This document shows positions 44,668 through 48,659 of a stretch of 48,659 nt of DNA, in pieces. The DNA lies in the NCBI GenBank assembly GCA_019752125.1, contig JAIEMM010000004.1, positions 1 to 48,659 of the forward strand, read 5' to 3'. The DNA is from Patescibacteria group bacterium (GTDB lineage Bacteria; Patescibacteriota; Minisyncoccia; Phycocordibacterales; SBAW01). Under the pieces are notes generated by a model. That model ran no database searches. It was not told where the DNA came from and saw only the letters and a list, made by a program, of their open reading frames with translations. Made by a program: the position numbers and the translations under genes. The stretch's first letter is position 1, and every line of letters starts with the position of its first letter.

Positions 44668-45134
44668 TTGTTTTGTAGTCGTTCAATATCAGTTATTAAT
44701 TTCTTCAAACCAGTTTGGATTTCTTCTAGTGTCTTTGCCTGCCCCGCGTGGAGCGCCTCTTCTTCTTTTTCTTCTTCCGTCATTTCTTCGACATCTTCTT
44801 GGATTTCGTCGACGTCTTCCTGGATCTCATCGACATCTTCTTGAATTTCATCCACGTCCTCTTGGATCTCGTCGATGTCTTCCTGGATTTCATCGATGTC
44901 TTCCGCTTGGTAGTTGATGGTCATCTGGATAAAGATGGAAAGGTAGATGGCCTCAAGCGAGACAATGGTTGTGAGGAAAAGCAGCATGCTTTCAAACGCA
45001 ACAAATCCTGACCACACAGAAACAAATGCCCCCAAGAAAAGGATACTATGCACGATAACAGACCCGATAGAGCCTACCGAGCGCGTCACCATGAACGCAA
45101 ATTGTTCTAGTTTTTCTTTAGGTTTCTTTGCCAT
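44664..45134 (-). CDS. DUF1003-like membrane protein with acidic heptad repeats
   Basis: FESMLLFLTTIVSLEAIYLSIFIQMTINYQ followed by (D-I/V-D-E-I-Q-E)n. Confidence 0.75.
   Translation of the reverse strand: MAKKPKEKLEQFAFMVTRSVGSIGSVIVHSILFLGAFVSVWSGFVAFESMLLFLTTIVSLEAIYLSIFIQMTINYQAEDIDEIQEDIDEIQEDVDEIQEDVDEIQEDVDEIQEDVEEMTEEEKEEEALHAGQAKTLEEIQTGLKKLITDIERLQNK
44790..44904. repeat. 21-bp tandem repeat, about 5.5 units, coding
   Basis: gacatcttcttggatttcgtc units repeated with substitutions at silent-like positions. Confidence 0.9.
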
Positions 45135-45135
45135 A

Positions 45136-45900
45136 CTACGTACTCTTGCATTCTAACATTAGGAACATTGGGATTTCTTTGCGAGTACGGTCTTCGGTTT
45201 CTTGGCGAGGGCCCTTCTGGCTTTGTTTATGTGAAATCCATTCTTCAAGGCGCGTTATTGCAAAACCTGCCTTACACAAAGATTTTGAAAAATCTTGCAG
45301 CGAGCGATGATACGAAATCGTCTTCGCGCTTCCCTCTTTACCTGGATGTACGAACAGCTCGGCTTTCTGTGCCGATAAGTAAGAATCTACGCGGCGATAT
45401 TGTTCTTTCGTTTCCTCATCAAAACCCCAGCTCGAGTGCCCCGGAATACGGAACGCTGGATGCATTAACACCATGACCAACTTCCCTCCTGGCTTGAGTA
45501 CGCGCTTAGCTTCTGCGAACGTGCCATCGATGTTTTTAATATTTTGAATCGCGAGAACGATAGTCGCAGCATCGAATACTCCGCTTTTTGTGAAATTTAA
45601 ATTGTCTGCAGGCGCGACATAGTACTGCACTGTTTTTCCTGAAAGCTTTTTAGCCTGGGTGATAAGCGCCTGTGCAATATCAGCACCAACTACCTCTGCA
45701 CCTGCGGCTGCAAATTCGCGAGAGAAAAACCCTTGCCCACACGCAATATCGATAACCTTCATTCCGGACTTACTGTCGAGAATGCGAAGAAGATTGGGCA
45801 GGATAACCTGCTTTTGATAGGAGTCTTCTGTGGTCTCCAGGTATGAGCTATACCAATCGGCCACCCCTCCCCACGAGGTTGTTTGCTGTTTCTTCTTCAT
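45136..45900 (-). CDS. Class I SAM-dependent methyltransferase
   Basis: MKVIDIACGQGFFSREFAAAGAEVVGADIAQALITQAKK; KRVLKPGGKLVMVLMHPAFRIPGHSSWGFDEE. Confidence 0.9.
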   Translation of the reverse strand: MKKKQQTTSWGGVADWYSSYLETTEDSYQKQVILPNLLRILDSKSGMKVIDIACGQGFFSREFAAAGAEVVGADIAQALITQAKKLSGKTVQYYVAPADNLNFTKSGVFDAATIVLAIQNIKNIDGTFAEAKRVLKPGGKLVMVLMHPAFRIPGHSSWGFDEETKEQYRRVDSYLSAQKAELFVHPGKEGSAKTISYHRSLQDFSKSLCKAGFAITRLEEWISHKQSQKGPRQETEDRTRKEIPMFLMLECKST

Positions 45901-46021
45901 AATTCTTGGGGTGCCGTCGTAGAGGATGTTAGAACTGTTTTTGAGCATCTAAACGACGCGACAGTCTACATTCCCGACCTGACACCTATCTTTATACCAG
46001 ACCTCTTGGCTACTGCATAAG

Positions 46022-46936
46022 CTATACGACCTCGGTTGGCTCAAGAGCACAATCTTCCTCATTTCCCAGTTCGCTTTGCAGGGTTGTATGGCCAATGCCA
46101 AACTTGTGTCGCAGTTCATCAGATACTCTTGCCATAAAAGCGTCGTCGGGATGTCCTTTCGGCATAACCAAGTGGCACGTTAAAGCAATTTCAGTTGTTC
46201 CAATCGGCCAAATATGTAAGTCGTGAATACGTACTACTCCCGCCAAACTTGCGAGGTATTTTTTTACTTCAGCTGGGTTGATTGAAGTTGGCACAGCATC
46301 AAGCGACATGTTGACCGCTTCGCGCAACAAGCCCCATGTGCTCCAAACAATGACGAGAGATATGCCAATACTTACTACTGGGTCAACCCAGTACCAACCA
46401 GTCTTGAGAAGAATTAGGCCTCCAATAAGAACGCCGAGTGATACGGCAGCATCAGAAACAAGATGTAGGAACGCACCGCGGGTATTAAGGTCATTTCTCT
46501 TGTTCCTCAACAGCCAAGCAGAGAAAGAGTTAATAAGGATTGCAATAGCTGCAACCAAAATTACTGTACCGCCCGCCACAGGACTTGGTTCGGCAATACG
46601 TCTGACCGCTTCCAACACGATAGCTCCCGTGGCGATAAGCAGGAAACCACCGTTAATAAGTGCTGCGAGGATAGTCGTGGAGCGAAAGCCGTACGTGTAC
46701 TGCGCCGTTGGATTTTTCCTTGAGAGCATCAGAGCGCCCCACGCGAGCAGTAGACCCAATACATCCCCAAAGTTGTGCCCCGCATCAGCAAGTAGCGCGA
46801 CAGAGTGTGCAAATATGCCAAAACCAACTTCTGCTATTACCAGTGCAATGTTTAGAGCAATACCAACTGCAAAGGCAACGTTCAGATTGTCGGGAACGTG
46901 TGAGTGGGAATGCCCGTGATTTTCTTTTTCAGCCAT
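46022..46936 (-). CDS. Cation diffusion facilitator (CzcD/ZitB-like)
   Basis: NHGHSHSH N-terminus; ALLADAGHNFGDVLGLLLAWGA; HLVSDAAVSLGVLIGGLIL. Confidence 0.95.
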   Translation of the reverse strand: MAEKENHGHSHSHVPDNLNVAFAVGIALNIALVIAEVGFGIFAHSVALLADAGHNFGDVLGLLLAWGALMLSRKNPTAQYTYGFRSTTILAALINGGFLLIATGAIVLEAVRRIAEPSPVAGGTVILVAAIAILINSFSAWLLRNKRNDLNTRGAFLHLVSDAAVSLGVLIGGLILLKTGWYWVDPVVSIGISLVIVWSTWGLLREAVNMSLDAVPTSINPAEVKKYLASLAGVVRIHDLHIWPIGTTEIALTCHLVMPKGHPDDAFMARVSDELRHKFGIGHTTLQSELGNEEDCALEPTEVV

Positions 46937-46961
46937 ATCAGTTCAGTATTGTACGACAGTT

Positions 46962-47351
46962 CTATCCTTGAAAGTCCACCTCGAAGGAGTACATACCCAT
47001 CACACATACGCCCTGTAGCTTCGCCACCTGCGGGCTACCAATGTCTATGTCTGTTGCACCAGAAGACGGCAAAGTCTTACTTATACCCATACTCGGGATG
47101 CGAACCGAGGTTGAACAGTCATATGAACCGTTGGTGTTGAAACGCAGAATGGTTGGCATACCCGCTTTCGCTGCGCTTACTTTAGGGTGGTAGCCACCCT
47201 TCACATCTACTTCGACAATCTGTTTGCCATCCACAATACTCACATTATTTGCAGGTGCATCATTAGCGAGTTGCGGCGGGTTTTTGGAAGTGAAATAGAT
47301 GGCACCGCCGATAAGTAGTGCGACCCCAAGAATTGCCCAAGAAGTTTTCAT
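46962..47351 (-). CDS. Cupredoxin-like secreted/anchored protein
   Basis: GKQIVEVDVKGGYHPKVSAAKAGMPTILRFNTNGSYDCSTSVRIPSMGISKTLP...GVCVMGMYSFEVDF. Confidence 0.75.
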   Translation of the reverse strand: MKTSWAILGVALLIGGAIYFTSKNPPQLANDAPANNVSIVDGKQIVEVDVKGGYHPKVSAAKAGMPTILRFNTNGSYDCSTSVRIPSMGISKTLPSSGATDIDIGSPQVAKLQGVCVMGMYSFEVDFQG

Positions 47352-47365
47352 ACAGTGATTATATG

Positions 47366-48385
47366 TTAGAGACTAAATAGTGGTTGAATGAGCTCAATTA
47401 CGACCAGTGCATTCATCAGGTTATAGAGTGCGAACAGAATGACGATGAGTCCTGCTGTTTTGAAGAAGATGCCAGCGTAAGAACTGTTTTGGATGCTGAA
47501 TGAGCTAAAACTGACCAACCCCAGAACAGGAAGAGTGCCCAACGCAAACGTGCCCATCGTGAGAGCCCCTGTAAGGAAGCTACCTGTGGAGAGCGTATAT
47601 ATTTGCATGGACTGCGTAAACCCACACGGCAGAAAGAATGTTGCTATACCGACAAGAAACGGCGTAAGACGATGGTTAAGTTTGGATGCGCCGTACGCGT
47701 GCCGCGCAAAGAACTTTGGCATTGAGGGCTGTAATCTCTTTGACCAGTGAAACACATCGAGCAAGTTGATGCCGAGGATGAGCATCACAATTGCTACGAG
47801 CACGCTTAGAGAGAATGTTGCACTTACATTCAGTGTGAATGCCGAGCCGACTGCACCAATAACGCCACCGAGCACAAAGAAGGATATAAGTCGTCCTGCG
47901 TGAAATAACAGTTGTGGTTTTACTCTGTCTCCTTCTTTAGCGAATGTTGCCGACATCGAGAGCACCAGCCCGCCCACAACAGCCATGCAGGTTGAGAGCG
48001 AAGCGATAATGCCTATTACGAATGCTGTACCGTAGTTCACATTTCCCCCACCAACCAGATTTACGAGCCCTGCTTTTTGCAGAAACACGAAGCCGACTGC
48101 AAACGCTATTGCAGCTGGTAGTGCTATTTTGAAATCAGACCAGCGTTTAGGTTGAGTTCTTTTTTCTGTAGAGAGAGTATACCCATGCTTTGCAAGTATA
48201 TGTGTTAGTTCCTTGGCGATTGTTTCAGTAGACTTATCATTAAACTCTCCTGCGATTTCAACGGTATGATTGTTTAGACTAGATTTTGCTTTTGTTATGT
48301 ATGAGACCTCTTCAAGTTCGCTTTCTGTTAAAAGTATACAGGCGTTGCAGTGCATACCCTGTATATGAAATGTGTGTGTTTTCAT
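47366..48385 (-). CDS. HMA domain fused to CcdA/sulfite-exporter-like (DsbD-type) membrane protein
   Basis: N-terminal FHIQGMHCNACILLTESELEEV; multi-TM domain with STCMAVVGGLVLSMSATFAKEGDRVKPQLLFHAGRLISFFVLGG and FFLPCGFTQSMQIYTLSTGSFLTGALTMGTFALGTLPVL. Confidence 0.88.
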   Translation of the reverse strand: MKTHTFHIQGMHCNACILLTESELEEVSYITKAKSSLNNHTVEIAGEFNDKSTETIAKELTHILAKHGYTLSTEKRTQPKRWSDFKIALPAAIAFAVGFVFLQKAGLVNLVGGGNVNYGTAFVIGIIASLSTCMAVVGGLVLSMSATFAKEGDRVKPQLLFHAGRLISFFVLGGVIGAVGSAFTLNVSATFSLSVLVAIVMLILGINLLDVFHWSKRLQPSMPKFFARHAYGASKLNHRLTPFLVGIATFFLPCGFTQSMQIYTLSTGSFLTGALTMGTFALGTLPVLGLVSFSSFSIQNSSYAGIFFKTAGLIVILFALYNLMNALVVIELIQPLFSL

Positions 48386-48454
48386 ATTTTTTGAACCTAT
48401 TTTTCTGATATTCCGTGAATGAATGAGGATTTTTGCATTTAGATAATTACAATT

Positions 48455-48659
48455 TTACTGATACCACTGTTTATACCAAGACTGCATTTCTTGTATTTCT
48501 TGCGACTGTGAAGTGATAATGTTTTCTGCGAGTTGTTGCATCTCTGGACGATTTGTTCCAGCCCGAAGCATCTGTGCCATCATAATTGCTAACTGATGAT
48601 GCGGTATCATTTCCTCAATAAATGCTTTATCAAAATCAGAAGCATTTTCTAAAGCTGTC
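48455..48659 (-). CDS. DUF305-type protein, C-terminal part (truncated by window edge)
   Basis: Translated by hand: ...ENASDFDKAFIEEMIPHHQLAIMMAQMLRAGTNRPEMQQLAENIITSQSQEIQEMQSWYKQWYQ. Confidence 0.85.
   Translation of the reverse strand, partial: TALENASDFDKAFIEEMIPHHQLAIMMAQMLRAGTNRPEMQQLAENIITSQSQEIQEMQSWYKQWYQ

Noticed and set aside
44790-44904. CRISPR-like repeat
   Set aside because: Contiguous 21-bp units without spacers, in frame with a coding sequence.
46278-46919. 213-aa plus-strand ORF opposite the CDF gene
   Set aside because: Antisense shadow of a clear cation diffusion facilitator.
1-48659. tRNA, rRNA, transposase or integrase, restriction or toxin-antitoxin loci
   Set aside because: None could be recognised by eye on either strand; tRNAscan-SE and HMM searches would be needed to exclude them firmly.

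Overview
The window looks like part of a Candidatus Patescibacteria/Parcubacteria-type (CPR) chromosome. That is inferred from gene content and protein style, not from a database match. It has roughly 45 supportable genes, mostly on the minus strand. Main blocks: ribosomal and translation genes (rplJ-rplL, secE-nusG-rplK, rpsF-ssb-rpsR, efp); a tightly packed run of about 15 kb carrying four aminoacyl-tRNA synthetases (metG, glyS, ileS, argS) with recO, tatD and membrane proteins; ftsK-recA; a folate/thymidylate/nucleotide block (MazG-like, thyA, HIT, deaminase fusion, cytidylyltransferase, folA, folB); surface proteins, including a 1170-aa S-layer-like protein; and a copper-type cluster at the right edge. 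The observation I rate highest is an isoleucyl-tRNA synthetase with an apparently intact histidine-phosphatase (RHG) domain of about 190 aa inserted in its catalytic half, combined with an altered HIGH motif (HSGS). Other notable observations: an EF-P whose tip lacks the modifiable lysine, a polypurine/G-quadruplex tract upstream of a regulator, a dispersed 16-bp palindrome, a likely r-protein leader upstream of rplJ, a long 5'UTR hairpin before the S-layer-like gene, and four isolated, visibly GC-rich single-gene units with strong Shine-Dalgarno sequences and their own terminators. I saw no tRNA, rRNA, CRISPR array or transposase. All homology calls come from motif recognition by eye and need searches to confirm.
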